Part shown: piece after piece, positions 32,955 through 42,645 of the stretch
Layout: every line of letters begins with the position of its first letter
How positions within the stretch are numbered: position 1 is the first letter of the stretch
Assembly: GCF_005860775.1 (NCBI RefSeq)
Contig: NZ_VCHQ01000018.1
Coordinates: 56,337 to 120,336 of the forward strand
Direction: 5' to 3'
Length of the DNA: 64,000 nt
Origin: Klebsiella indica
GTDB taxonomy: Bacteria; Pseudomonadota; Gammaproteobacteria; Enterobacterales; Enterobacteriaceae
Translations under genes and position numbers: made by a program
The notes under the pieces: generated by a model
Database searches by the model: none
What the model saw: the letters and a program-made list of their open reading frames with translations, nothing else
What the model was told of the DNA's origin: nothing

Positions 32955-33887
32955 ATGGACTTCATCAGCATTATTATGTCGGCGGGAAAAAGCTCCGTCG
33001 ATGTGGCGCTTTACACGCTGCTGCCAATCATGGTTGTCATGCTCATCGTAATGAAATATCTGGAAGTACGCGGGGTGCTGGACGTCATCGTACGCTGGCT
33101 CGCGCCGCTGCTGAAGCCGTTCGGCTTAACCGGGATGAGCGCGTTTGCTCTGATCCAGATGAATTTCGTCAGCTTTGCCGCCCCGCTGGCGACGCTGGCC
33201 ATTATGGATAAACGCGGTGCGTCGGATCGACAGATGGCGGCTACGCTGGCGATGCTTTTCGCCATGGGGCAAGGTAACGTTTTCTATCCGTTAACGCCAT
33301 TTGGCCTGCACTGGCTGGCCTCTATTGTCATTTCGATCGCTGGCGGGCTGTGTGCCGCCGCGGTAACCTGGCATATTACCGGTCGCAAGCTGTCTACGAT
33401 TGAGAATCCCCGGTCAGAAGCGCTCCCCAACGCCGAGCAAAATAATCGGGGGATTATCGCCGTGATCAACAGTGCCGGTTCCGACGCCATTCGACTGGCG
33501 CTTGGTGCGGTGCCAATGCTGATTTTGTCGCTGGCTATCGTGGGCGTTATGCAAGCCGCAGGCGTGATTGAGATGCTCCAGCACCTCCTGCTGCCGCTGC
33601 TGTTGTGGCTGAATATTCCCGTTAACTTCGTGCTACCGGCGCTGGTCAAGTGTGTTGCCGGGGGAACGGCTTATTTTGGCGTGATTTCTGAACTCATTCA
33701 GCAGGGTAAGGTGACCGTGAGCCAGATTAACGCCTCCGCCGGGCTGTTAGTTCAGACGTTCGATCTCCCTGGCATCGGCATCTTCCTGGGCGTCAGCTCG
33801 CGTTTCGTACGCCTGTTCCGTTTCGCCGCAACCGGCGCCATCGCCGGAATTATCATCCGCACGATTATGCACCTCACGCTATTCTGA
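32955..33887 (+). CDS. Nucleoside-recognition (Gate) domain membrane protein, YjiG/SpmA-like
   Basis: The 310-residue protein has about eight spans. It contains two Gate domain halves, with QMNFVSFAAPLATLAIMDKR in the first and KCVAGGTAYFGVISELIQQG in the second. In E. coli the family appears as YjiH/YjiG pairs and in spore formers as SpmA/SpmB; the transported or bound compound is unclear, but nucleoside-like ligands are named for the domain. Here both halves are in one chain. The stop overlaps the convergent hydrolase gene by 9 bp. Location next to amn (AMP nucleosidase) makes a nucleoside link attractive but not shown. Confidence 0.75.
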   Translation: MDFISIIMSAGKSSVDVALYTLLPIMVVMLIVMKYLEVRGVLDVIVRWLAPLLKPFGLTGMSAFALIQMNFVSFAAPLATLAIMDKRGASDRQMAATLAMLFAMGQGNVFYPLTPFGLHWLASIVISIAGGLCAAAVTWHITGRKLSTIENPRSEALPNAEQNNRGIIAVINSAGSDAIRLALGAVPMLILSLAIVGVMQAAGVIEMLQHLLLPLLLWLNIPVNFVLPALVKCVAGGTAYFGVISELIQQGKVTVSQINASAGLLVQTFDLPGIGIFLGVSSRFVRLFRFAATGAIAGIIIRTIMHLTLF

Positions 33888-35450
33888 TCCTGCCGCCTGC
33901 GCACGGAGGCAGGCCGCGACGTCAGCCTGAAAGCTACAGGCAATATGATGGTCAACCCGGGCCATCATCCACGGGAAAAACGGATTGGAGGTGACGCGCA
34001 TCAGCGTATCCAGCCCGATACTCAGGGTCGACGTTTCCCCGCGCAAAGAAATCGTGCCAATGCTGATCCCGTAGCGATTTTTCTCCACCGGTTCCCGGCC
34101 ATAGAGCGAATCGCTCAGCGGGAACGGCACCGCGACGTGCGACAATGAATACATATCCTGCGGCCAGGTAATATGCAGCGGCGTCACGGTTTCCGTCCGC
34201 GTGCCGGCAAGCGTTGTGCGGGCCACCGTATCATCGGTGTCAGCCGCGGCATTGGTGATAATCGTCGTTGCATAGGGCCGTGGCGCCGACGGTAGTAAGC
34301 TGCTCACCGCCGAATAAAGCGAGGGACGGAATAGCGCACGAAGGTTCGCCGCCTGATTAATATCAAAAATCACCAGTTCGCTGCCGTTATCCGGCAAATA
34401 GCGATAAAGCGAATCCACCACCGCGCGGGTGCTTACCGTTGAATCCATCACCGACTGAAAAGTTAACACCGGCGCTAATTCAGCCAGCCGTTTGTTCTGC
34501 GACGCTTTCACGATCTGCTGCTGCAACGCCTGAGACAACAGCCACGACTGCCTCGCCGCTTTGACCGGAAACGAATTGTATTTATAGGGATTGAATTCCG
34601 GGACAATATTAAGCCATGCGGCGCGGGCAAAGGCCGGAAAAATCGAGGGCAGGCCCGCAATCCCGGCAAAACGGGCAAACGCGGTGACGCCAATCATCGG
34701 CGACAGCAAAATTATCTGCTGAGGTCGGCGCAACGATTTATCATCCAGACTATCAAGCGCGTATTTCAGCGCCAGCGCCCCGCCGTTAGAGTAACCAATT
34801 ATGTGCAATGGCACATCGGGCCCCGTCAGTCGCGTCGCTTCCCGTACCGCCAGACGGGTAGTCGCTATCCACTCATTCCGGTCAACGGCGGTCAGCGCGC
34901 CAGGTGCGGTACCGTGCCCCGGCAACCTCGGCGCCACGGCAACAAATCCCTGCTGCTGATAACGCTGCGCCAGGTACCGTACGCTGTAAGGCGAATCCGT
35001 CAGGCCATGGAGCAGCACCGCCGCGCCGCGCGGCTTGCCCTGCGGCAACAGAATAAAAGAACGATTCCAGTTGGGATGAAACTTATCCGGATAGACCAGG
35101 CTTTGCGCATAAAAACGGTTAATCGTCGTTTTTTCATCATCATTCAGCGCATCGGTGATCGTGCTTTTCAGATCGCGGAAAATCGCCCCCTCCCGCGCCA
35201 GATATTGCGCAAAGGTGGCATGATCTATCTCGCTGGCCGTCATTTCATCTGCGGTCCAGGTATGCCAACGGTGTAGCGCGGGGCCACGCTGTGACTCGTA
35301 AATACGCCCAATAAAAAAGACCACCACCACGACCAGCAGGCCCATGAAACATTTTTTCGCCAAAGAGACCATTCTCACGCCCGACTTATTGAGAATCCGG
35401 GTAAAGCGCATCATTGCCATATTTTTGTCCGAACTCTCTCTTTTGCACAC
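33879..35450 (-). CDS. Membrane-anchored alpha/beta hydrolase
   Basis: The 523 residues start with a basic cytoplasmic tail and one span (VVVVVFFIGRIYE), so the catalytic domain is likely periplasmic. The lipase-like pattern is clear: VLLHGLTDSPYSVRYLAQRY (oxyanion region), GHGTAPG, and the nucleophile elbow HIIGYSNGGALAL. The serine is replaced in name only: G-Y-S-N-G carries Ser as nucleophile. The C-terminal third is longer than in simple hydrolases and has no domain I know. Several starts are possible (35450, 35420, 35372); I keep the longest. It converges on the Gate protein gene. Confidence 0.8.
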   Translation of the reverse strand: MCKRESSDKNMAMMRFTRILNKSGVRMVSLAKKCFMGLLVVVVVFFIGRIYESQRGPALHRWHTWTADEMTASEIDHATFAQYLAREGAIFRDLKSTITDALNDDEKTTINRFYAQSLVYPDKFHPNWNRSFILLPQGKPRGAAVLLHGLTDSPYSVRYLAQRYQQQGFVAVAPRLPGHGTAPGALTAVDRNEWIATTRLAVREATRLTGPDVPLHIIGYSNGGALALKYALDSLDDKSLRRPQQIILLSPMIGVTAFARFAGIAGLPSIFPAFARAAWLNIVPEFNPYKYNSFPVKAARQSWLLSQALQQQIVKASQNKRLAELAPVLTFQSVMDSTVSTRAVVDSLYRYLPDNGSELVIFDINQAANLRALFRPSLYSAVSSLLPSAPRPYATTIITNAAADTDDTVARTTLAGTRTETVTPLHITWPQDMYSLSHVAVPFPLSDSLYGREPVEKNRYGISIGTISLRGETSTLSIGLDTLMRVTSNPFFPWMMARVDHHIACSFQADVAACLRAQAAGSE

Positions 35451-35792
35451 CCGATTGGCAAATTACGCCGCCCGACACCGATCCTGCAATTCACTTTTTA
35501 AACATAGAATAAACCAACCGCCCGTTGTGACGGTCAGAAAAGGGAACCAACATTCATTCTCTCGGGTGTAACGGATCTGCGCTAAACAAACCGCGCGGCG
35601 GGGTTAAAAAGAGACCATCCGCGACAAACACGGCCGCCATGGGCGTCGCTGAGGCGCAGTCATCGCCCTCCCCTGCGCCAACTGATTCTAATTTCAGTAC
35701 TTTTCCTGTTGAAACGGTGAAATTCTCCACCGTCTTTTCCAGTCTGTGACATACTAAGCACAACGTCGGCAGAGCAAAACAAGGAGTAAGTC
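35451..35792. other. Intergenic region upstream of amn
   Basis: This 340-bp gap holds the divergent promoters of the hydrolase gene and amn. ACGGTG (35715-35720) can pair with CACCGT about 8 nt later, followed by CTTTT, a small terminator-like hairpin. In E. coli amn belongs to the PhoB regulon; I see CTGTGACATA near 35744 that resembles half of a Pho box but not a convincing full one. Confidence 0.35.
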
Positions 35793-37247
35793 ATGAACCA
35801 AAATGCCGCCAGGCTGACCCCAGAACAAGCCCTTACGCAACTTGAAACGCTGTATGAAAAATCGGTCAATGCGCTGCGTAAAGCCATCGGCGAATATATT
35901 ACTCATAATACGCTCCCTGATGATAGCGCACGCGCGGAAGGGTTGTTCGTGTATCCGCAACTGTCAGTCACATGGGATGGCGCTGAACATAAAGCGTCAA
36001 AAACCCGCGCCTGGGGTCGCTTTACCCACACCGGTTGCTACACCACCACTATCACTAATCCCACACTTTTTCGCGCCTATTTGCTGGAGCAGCTCACCCT
36101 GTTGTATCAGGATTATGACGCCTGCATCACCGTCGGATTATCGCAGCATGAAATTCCCTATCCGTATGTCATTGATGGTTCTGAATTAACACTTGATCGT
36201 TCCATGAGTGCCGGGTTGACCCGGTTTTTCCCGACCACAGAGCTTTCGCAAATTGGCGATGAAACCGCCGACGGCCTGTTCCATTCGACCGCGTTCTATC
36301 CGCTTTCGCACTTCGACGCCCGCCGTGTGGATTTCTCTCTGGCCCGGTTGCGCCACTATACCGGCACCCCGGTTGACCATTTCCAGCCGTACGTGCTGTT
36401 TACCAATTACACCCGTTACGTCGATGAGTTCGTACGCTGGGGCTGTAGCCAAATTCTCGATCCCGATAGCCCTTATATTGCCTTATCCTGCGCGGGCGGG
36501 ATCTGGATCACTGCGGATACAGAAGCCCCGGAAGAAGCCATTTCCGATCTCGCATGGAAGAAGCACCAGATGCCGGCCTGGCACCTGATCACCAAAGATG
36601 GTCAGGGGATCACATTGATTAATATCGGCGTAGGGCCTGCGAACGCCAAAAATATCTGCGATCATCTGGCGGTGTTGCGCCCGGACGTCTGGCTGATGAT
36701 TGGCCACTGCGGCGGTCTGCGAGAAAGCCAGACCATCGGCGACTATGTGCTGGCTCACGCCTATCTGCGCGACGACCATGTGCTGGACGCGGTGCTGCCG
36801 CCGGATATCCCGATTCCGAGCATCGCCGAAGTCCAGCGTGCGCTTTATGACGCCACGAAACAGGTCAGCGGCATGCCGGGTGAAGAAGTTAAACAACGGC
36901 TACGCACCGGGACAGTGGTCACTACCGACGATCGTAACTGGGAACTGCGCTATTCCGCCTCAGCGCTGCGTTTTAATCTCAGCCGCGCGGTGGCCATCGA
37001 TATGGAGAGCGCCACCATTGCCGCTCAGGGTTATCGCTTCCGCGTCCCCTACGGCACTCTGCTGTGCGTATCCGATAAACCGCTGCACGGTGAAATTAAA
37101 CTGCCGGGCCAGGCCAACCGGTTCTATGAAGGGGCCATTTCCGAGCATTTACAGATTGGTATCCGGGCGATTGACCTGCTGCGCGCCGAAGGCGACCATA
37201 TGCACTCGCGCAAACTGAGAACCTTCAACGAGCCGCCATTTCGCTAA
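35793..37247 (+). CDS. amn: AMP nucleosidase
   Basis: The 484 residues match Amn of enteric bacteria in length and throughout. The N-terminal regulatory domain is followed by a nucleoside phosphorylase-like catalytic domain with LMIGHCGGLRESQTIGDYVL and IDMESATIAAQGYRFRVPYG, where the Glu in DMES and the later Asp contact the base and ribose. It hydrolyses AMP to adenine and ribose 5-phosphate, is activated by Mg-ATP and inhibited by phosphate. The start ATG 35793 has AAGGAG upstream. This is a core gene and marks the right limit of the tRNA-Asn accessory region. Confidence 0.96.
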   Translation: MNQNAARLTPEQALTQLETLYEKSVNALRKAIGEYITHNTLPDDSARAEGLFVYPQLSVTWDGAEHKASKTRAWGRFTHTGCYTTTITNPTLFRAYLLEQLTLLYQDYDACITVGLSQHEIPYPYVIDGSELTLDRSMSAGLTRFFPTTELSQIGDETADGLFHSTAFYPLSHFDARRVDFSLARLRHYTGTPVDHFQPYVLFTNYTRYVDEFVRWGCSQILDPDSPYIALSCAGGIWITADTEAPEEAISDLAWKKHQMPAWHLITKDGQGITLINIGVGPANAKNICDHLAVLRPDVWLMIGHCGGLRESQTIGDYVLAHAYLRDDHVLDAVLPPDIPIPSIAEVQRALYDATKQVSGMPGEEVKQRLRTGTVVTTDDRNWELRYSASALRFNLSRAVAIDMESATIAAQGYRFRVPYGTLLCVSDKPLHGEIKLPGQANRFYEGAISEHLQIGIRAIDLLRAEGDHMHSRKLRTFNEPPFR

Positions 37248-37543
37248 TCTCCGGCCCATTTCGCGGCAGATAAAACATCGGGTGCCATCCGGTACCCGAA
37301 CTCAGCATCGCATGTTTCGTCACTCTGGCCTTGCATGCGGCTTTGGCCGCTGCCGATGGGCTATTGCGTTCTTTCGTGTTTGCATCAGAAAAATACCCAA
37401 TGGCTAATAACCAACATATTCCACAAAAATACATACAAGACTCTTGTATAATATGTTCCTATTGTATTATCTAAATTTTATTACAATATTTTAACACTAA
37501 GGAATATCTGCGTCTGGCATCAGTGATTCAACAGGAGTTCATT

Positions 37544-39202
37544 ATGTTTGTTATTCAGGATGTACTCATGATTGGTAGTTTAAACGGAATACAAATCAGA
37601 GCCGGGGCTAGCGGCTTTCAGCGTGCAGTAACCACGGTGACAATAATGGATATACCGGAGATTGCAGATTGGCTTAAAGGTGGCGAAGTAGTTATTTCTG
37701 GCGTGCTATTTGAACAGTGTTTTTCCAAAGAAATGGTTGATACACTACTGGCAAAAAATGTTGCTGGTATTATTACCAAAGAGAAATTCACACTAAGAAT
37801 TTCACCAGACATTTTCTCGTGGTGTGATGAGGTTGGATTCCCGATCATGTTAATTCCGGCAAATTATAGTTGGGAAGAAGTAATGAATCCTATACTCAAT
37901 GCCATTATTCGTAAGCCTTATCATATCATTGAGGAAAGTCAAAAAGTTCACTCTCTGCTGATGAATGCCATGATCGATGGTGTTTCGCTACCGGAAATGT
38001 GCTGCCGCTTCCGCTCTGCTACTGGCCTGAGCCACGCAATTACCGATAGTGACCTTTATTTGATCGGTGCATCCGACGATATTAACTGGAAAAACCATAC
38101 CAGAGAGCTAAGTATTAATCAGCTCAAACCGTCAGCGTTGCATATGCAGACTATGGATAATACCAGAATACAAACTTTTTGTTATTGGGGTAAAATATTG
38201 TCCATCCCAGGGAAACAACTATTATTCTACCCTGTCATCCTGAATCATATAAAATATGGCTATATTATTATCTTGCTCGATGATAACGTTGTCGAAATAC
38301 CGGCCGACGAAACTGTCCGCATCCAACAATATGGTTTATTTGTCGCGTTACATGTAACAAAAATGAGTGAAATAAGTAACGCTACCCGACGCTTTAATCA
38401 GCTTATTATGGACCGATTACTTTCGGAAGATAAATTATCTCAACACAGCATTGAAACCATGTTGGCTCCAACAGGTAAGAAAATTCACCGTCAGTATATT
38501 GTTGCCAATCTGTTGTATAGTAATTCTGATGGTATTAGATCTATTGAATTACAGAACAATCGATTAAATCAGTTTCATGACATTCTGAAAAAACAAATTA
38601 GTAACAGCGATCACATTATTACATTCGAAAAGTTCAACTCACAAATAGTCTTAATCCCCTGGCCGAATGATGCTCTTGAATCTCTGATAGCCGATATTCG
38701 CAAACTGTTCATTCTTACCACCGGCTATGCAAAAATTTATATTGGCATCAGTGAACCTGTAGCCCTGAAAAATATTCGCATGGGGTTTACTCAAGCACAA
38801 CGAACCGCACAATTTTTGTCATCAACAGCCAGCATCGTACCTTATTACAAGTATCAGGACCTCGGAGTGCTTCGTTTCTTTATCGACAGACAAGAGTATA
38901 TTTCTGGTTATTTTCTCAAGGAAATGTATGAGACCTACATCAAACCGCTACTTGACTATGATAAAGAACATCACAGCCATCTATTTGATACATTAACAAC
39001 ATGGATTAATAACGATTGTTCAAAAACCAAAACCGAAAAACAACTCTTCATTCATAAAAACACCCTGATTGCTCGGTTTAATACCATCAATAAAATTCTT
39101 AACTGCAATATCAACAAGGCAGAAGATCTCTTCAATGTTCAACTGGCGATGAAGATTCATTTGGCTCTACAGCTTGGTCACTTTGATAAAAGCGTGATTT
39201 AA
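37544..39202 (+). CDS. PucR/CdaR-type transcriptional regulator
   Basis: The 552 residues have an N-terminal PucR domain (MFVIQDVLMIGSLNGIQIRA, then IPEIADWLKGGEVVISG), a central GGDEF-like degenerate region and a C-terminal HTH_30 helix-turn-helix (TEKQLFIHKNTLIARFNTIN). This is the layout of purine catabolism regulators such as B. subtilis PucR. I chose ATG 37544 because AGGAG lies 6 nt before it. It is convergent with the symporter/carbamate kinase operon and probably controls it in response to a purine-like or ureido compound. The last 71 bp overlap the symporter gene on the other strand. Confidence 0.87.
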   Translation: MFVIQDVLMIGSLNGIQIRAGASGFQRAVTTVTIMDIPEIADWLKGGEVVISGVLFEQCFSKEMVDTLLAKNVAGIITKEKFTLRISPDIFSWCDEVGFPIMLIPANYSWEEVMNPILNAIIRKPYHIIEESQKVHSLLMNAMIDGVSLPEMCCRFRSATGLSHAITDSDLYLIGASDDINWKNHTRELSINQLKPSALHMQTMDNTRIQTFCYWGKILSIPGKQLLFYPVILNHIKYGYIIILLDDNVVEIPADETVRIQQYGLFVALHVTKMSEISNATRRFNQLIMDRLLSEDKLSQHSIETMLAPTGKKIHRQYIVANLLYSNSDGIRSIELQNNRLNQFHDILKKQISNSDHIITFEKFNSQIVLIPWPNDALESLIADIRKLFILTTGYAKIYIGISEPVALKNIRMGFTQAQRTAQFLSSTASIVPYYKYQDLGVLRFFIDRQEYISGYFLKEMYETYIKPLLDYDKEHHSHLFDTLTTWINNDCSKTKTEKQLFIHKNTLIARFNTINKILNCNINKAEDLFNVQLAMKIHLALQLGHFDKSVI

Positions 39203-40574
39203 TTTTATGTTTACTCGCTATATTAATGGCAACATAGATAATTAATCCCGACAGCATTCCATACAGAATAGGGAAAACTGAAGAGGTTCCTAAATGGATA
39301 AAGAGAAAAGTCACAACTACGAAGCTACCTCCCAGTGACCAAAGACCGGCCTTGGGACTAAAACGCGTAAGAATAAAACTGGCCAACAACGGAATAAATA
39401 CACAGCCAGATAGATAGCCATAGCAAATTTTAATTCCCACCAGTACATCGCGGATCCATAGTGCGCAAATCATAACGACAATTCCGATAATAGCAGCAAA
39501 CAACCTTGTTGCCCAAATGGCCTTTTTTTCAGTTGGTTCTTTATCCAAATAGCTATGGTAGATATCATTATAGAGAATAGTTGATGATGCCAGAATAGTG
39601 CCGCTGGCAACAGACATTGTTGCAGCCATTGCCGCTGCGAGTACAATTCCCTTTATACCCGAAGGAAGAAAGTCTATAACTCCCTGCACAAACGCGTTTT
39701 GTGGATCGCTAAGTGAGGGTTGAATAATGCAAACACACATGCCGATAATCACTGTTGCAAAAGCATAAACAATACTATAAATCCCTGCACAGAGGGTCCC
39801 AGCCCTGGCAACGTAATTGTTTTTAGCCGTAAAAATTCGCTGCCAGATATCCTGACCAATAATAATTCCGGGAACATATAGAACTAGATAGAGCACAATA
39901 TCTTCTATGCCAATACTGGTAATTGAAAAGTGGGACGGCGGCAAGTTATTGACAAACACATTCCACCCTCCCACCGCCGAAATACTGAAAACCGGTGCAA
40001 GAATAATAAAACCAACGGTTTTTATTGCAAATTGAATAACATCTGTTAGGGTCACAGACCACATTCCACCGATAAACGTATAGATAATAACAATCCCTCC
40101 GCCTGCAACCATTGATAATGTAAAATTTGTTTGCAGTGTACCACTAATAATTTCACCAATAGCGATTACCTGCACTACACTTAGCGTAATAGTATAAATT
40201 AACGTTAGCAGAGTACTGAATAATTTAGCCACATAACCATAGTTTTCCTCAACGATTTCGTTAATACTCAGCGCTTTTAGTTTTGCCAGCTTCGACGAAA
40301 CCAGTAATCCTGTAACAATAAGCCCGATGCCAATACTCAGATTCAACCAGATGCCTCCGACACCAAACTCATAACCGAGGCGCACGCTGCCCACCGTTGA
40401 ACCACCGCCTAATGCCAGAGCAGCCATACAACTAAAAAATATCGGCAAAGAAAGTCGTCTGCCGGCAACAAGAAAATCTTCTTTAGAACGAGCAAATTTT
40501 AGCGACAATAATCCCACGATGGCAATTCCGAGCAGATAGACAATAATAAACAGATAATCAACCATTGTTAGCAT
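39132..40574 (-). CDS. Sodium:solute symporter (SSS family)
   Basis: The 480-residue protein has about thirteen spans with the SSS core: DFLVAGRRLSLPIFFSCMAA, LALGGGSTVGSVRLGYEFG and the mid-protein GGMWSVTLTDVIQF. Relatives import proline, pantothenate, urea or nucleobases with sodium. As the last gene of a six-gene operon that ends in carbamate kinase it may take up the starting compound. The C-terminal 23 codons overlap the end of the regulator gene. ATG 40574 is the natural start (MLTMVDYLFIIVYLL). Confidence 0.88.
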   Translation of the reverse strand: MLTMVDYLFIIVYLLGIAIVGLLSLKFARSKEDFLVAGRRLSLPIFFSCMAALALGGGSTVGSVRLGYEFGVGGIWLNLSIGIGLIVTGLLVSSKLAKLKALSINEIVEENYGYVAKLFSTLLTLIYTITLSVVQVIAIGEIISGTLQTNFTLSMVAGGGIVIIYTFIGGMWSVTLTDVIQFAIKTVGFIILAPVFSISAVGGWNVFVNNLPPSHFSITSIGIEDIVLYLVLYVPGIIIGQDIWQRIFTAKNNYVARAGTLCAGIYSIVYAFATVIIGMCVCIIQPSLSDPQNAFVQGVIDFLPSGIKGIVLAAAMAATMSVASGTILASSTILYNDIYHSYLDKEPTEKKAIWATRLFAAIIGIVVMICALWIRDVLVGIKICYGYLSGCVFIPLLASFILTRFSPKAGLWSLGGSFVVVTFLFIHLGTSSVFPILYGMLSGLIIYVAINIASKHKIKSRFYQSDQAVEPNESSSPVEH

Positions 40575-40697
40575 AACTGTTTCCCTTTATCTCTGGCCTC
40601 AGTAAATCCCTTAATCTATTTTCCTATAACTCATAATTAAAAAAAGTGAAGCACAAAACACTTTTATTATTCAGCAGTGAGATCACTCGATGTTTTA

Positions 40698-41648
40698 TCA
40701 GGAAAACTCGACTGTGGTACCTGTTTTTCCCTCTAATGCCTGTAATGCCTTGTCGAGTGAGGTAATAATTGCCCGTCGTTTCGGATATCTATGTACAAAC
40801 TTTAGTGCTGCCTGTATCTTTGGCAACATGCTCCCCGGAGAAAAATGACCTTCCTTGATATATCGATTTGCTCGTACTAATGTTAATCGGGAAAGATCCC
40901 GCTGCTGTGGCGTATTGAAATTTATTGCAACTCTCTCAACTTCGGTGAGTATGAGTAATATGTCTGCATTAAGCTCTTCAGCCAATAGTTCTGCAGCAAA
41001 ATCTTTATCTATAACAGCAGCCACCCCTTCCAGAGAGCCATCAGTATTTTCAATAACCGGGATACCACCGCCACCGCATGTTATTACTATGGCGGTTTCT
41101 GCCATTTTTTTTATCGCATTAATTTCGACGATTCGTTGCGGTAGCGGAGAACCCACGACTCTGCGACAACCCCGTCCGGCATCCTCGCGCATAATATAAC
41201 CTTTCTCACGAGTGAGAACTTCAGCCTCATGCTGGCTATAAAATGGTCCAATAGGTTTGGATGGCACAAGAAATGCCGGGTCGTTCCGAGCAACTAAAAC
41301 TTGTGTCGCCAGAGTGACAACTTCCGTTTTACAACCCCGTTGGTTGAGTGCATACCTAAGCGATTGCTGTAAATGGTAGCCAATATACCCCTGCGACATA
41401 GCACCGCATACATCGAATGGCATTGGCGGTACAACGTCTTTCGCAGCTTCACAGGCAAGAATAATTCGCCCTATTTGCGGGCCATTACCATGCACGAGGA
41501 TTATATCATAACCCTGCAGCCTGATATCAGCGATACGCTCACAGGTCTGTTTAATCACGGATAATTGGGCCTCGGCAGTAGGCGCGCTATCCTTAGACTG
41601 CAAAGCATTCCCCCCCAGCGCAATAACTATTTTTAGTTTCTCCAGCAT
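40698..41648 (-). CDS. Carbamate kinase
   Basis: The 316 residues belong to the amino acid kinase fold: IVIALGGNALQSKD at the start, ILVHGNGPQIGRI (ATP and carbamate site) and AIVITCGGGGIPVIENTDG, then GVAAVIDKDFAAELLAEEL. All family blocks are intact. It makes ATP from carbamoyl phosphate and ADP, releasing ammonia and CO2. It is part of the arginine-deiminase-like operon and should use carbamoyl phosphate from the carbamoyltransferase (45185-46126). Relatives are ArcC and the YqeA/YbcF proteins of E. coli. Confidence 0.94.
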   Translation of the reverse strand: MLEKLKIVIALGGNALQSKDSAPTAEAQLSVIKQTCERIADIRLQGYDIILVHGNGPQIGRIILACEAAKDVVPPMPFDVCGAMSQGYIGYHLQQSLRYALNQRGCKTEVVTLATQVLVARNDPAFLVPSKPIGPFYSQHEAEVLTREKGYIMREDAGRGCRRVVGSPLPQRIVEINAIKKMAETAIVITCGGGGIPVIENTDGSLEGVAAVIDKDFAAELLAEELNADILLILTEVERVAINFNTPQQRDLSRLTLVRANRYIKEGHFSPGSMLPKIQAALKFVHRYPKRRAIITSLDKALQALEGKTGTTVEFS

Positions 41649-41656
41649 GCTTCCCC

Positions 41657-42643
41657 CTAAACCTCATTAACCAGCCGAAACACATCCATGCAGTGCCCTG
41701 TCAAAAAATTAACGATGTTGTCACAGGAAATTCGCTGAAGCTCGGTCATTGATTGGGTTGAATAAAATGCTGAATGCGGAGTGATAATCACGTTAGCCCG
41801 TCGGGCTAACGGATGCCCGGCAAGCTGCGGCGTTTCATCATTTAACACATCCAGCCCTACTCCACGAACTAACCCCCTATCCAGGGCCTCTGCCAGCGCG
41901 GCTTCATCGACGCTTAACCCCCGCCCCAGATTCAGGAAAATAGGGTTACGCCGCATTTGCGCAAACTCTTTGATTGTGAAGTAGGCAACATTGGTATTTC
42001 CCAGATTCATATGGTTAGTAATCACATCAGCTTTCTGCCAGATATCCTCTGGAGTAACCATTTCTACCCCAATAGAACACGCTCGTTCTGGGGTGACCGC
42101 AGGATCGACAGCAATTATCCGCATACCCAATGCTTTAGCGAGACGGGCTACCTGACTACCGATTTTGCCCAAACCGAAAATACCAAGGGTTTGCATCTCA
42201 ATACGCTCCGGTCTGCGTGGAAAGTCATACCGCCAGCAGTAGTTTTGCTCAATATCATAAGTGTAGGATTTGAGATTCTTGTTCAATGCAAGCATCAACG
42301 CAATGGTGTGCTCGGCGACGTCCCTGGTACAGTACTCTGCCACCGGACATATCCCCACACCATGAGCGGTCGCGGCGCTAAGATCGACATTGTCATAACC
42401 TGTAGCGTTAATAGACACCACACGCAAATTTTTCGCTCTTGAAAAAAACTGAGCATCAAGGCGAATAAAAGCTGTCAGAAGAGCATCAGCATCAGAAAGC
42501 AGGCTAATAAATTCATCACGTTTTTCATCTGTATATTCGTAGATGATAATTTCCGCATCAGGTAATCCCGCCGTCAATATAGTGATTTCGTTGTCATGCA
42601 GAGGCATCATGGAATCTTTATAGTCACTTATTACTATCTTCAT
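41657..42643 (-). CDS. D-isomer-specific 2-hydroxyacid dehydrogenase
   Basis: The 328-residue protein has the NAD-binding motif GIFGLGKIGSQVARLAKALG and the catalytic Arg, Glu, His set (NLGRGLSVDEAALAEALDRG, then IITPHSAFYST). Length is normal. It reduces a 2-keto acid or oxidises a D-2-hydroxy acid with NAD(H). The ATG at 42643 has GAGAGG 7 nt upstream and begins only 2 nt after the stop of the hydrolase gene, so the frame to 42679 is not used. Its place between the hydrolase and carbamate kinase suggests it handles the carbon skeleton released by the pathway. Confidence 0.9.
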   Translation of the reverse strand: MKIVISDYKDSMMPLHDNEITILTAGLPDAEIIIYEYTDEKRDEFISLLSDADALLTAFIRLDAQFFSRAKNLRVVSINATGYDNVDLSAATAHGVGICPVAEYCTRDVAEHTIALMLALNKNLKSYTYDIEQNYCWRYDFPRRPERIEMQTLGIFGLGKIGSQVARLAKALGMRIIAVDPAVTPERACSIGVEMVTPEDIWQKADVITNHMNLGNTNVAYFTIKEFAQMRRNPIFLNLGRGLSVDEAALAEALDRGLVRGVGLDVLNDETPQLAGHPLARRANVIITPHSAFYSTQSMTELQRISCDNIVNFLTGHCMDVFRLVNEV

Positions 42644-42645
42644 GC

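Noticed and set aside
35715..35760. Pho box upstream of amn
   Set aside because: Only half of the expected repeat is visible; not strong enough to call.
37250..37320. Hairpin after amn as terminator
   Set aside because: CGGGT and ACCCG can pair but there is no T-run, so it is not listed as a terminator.
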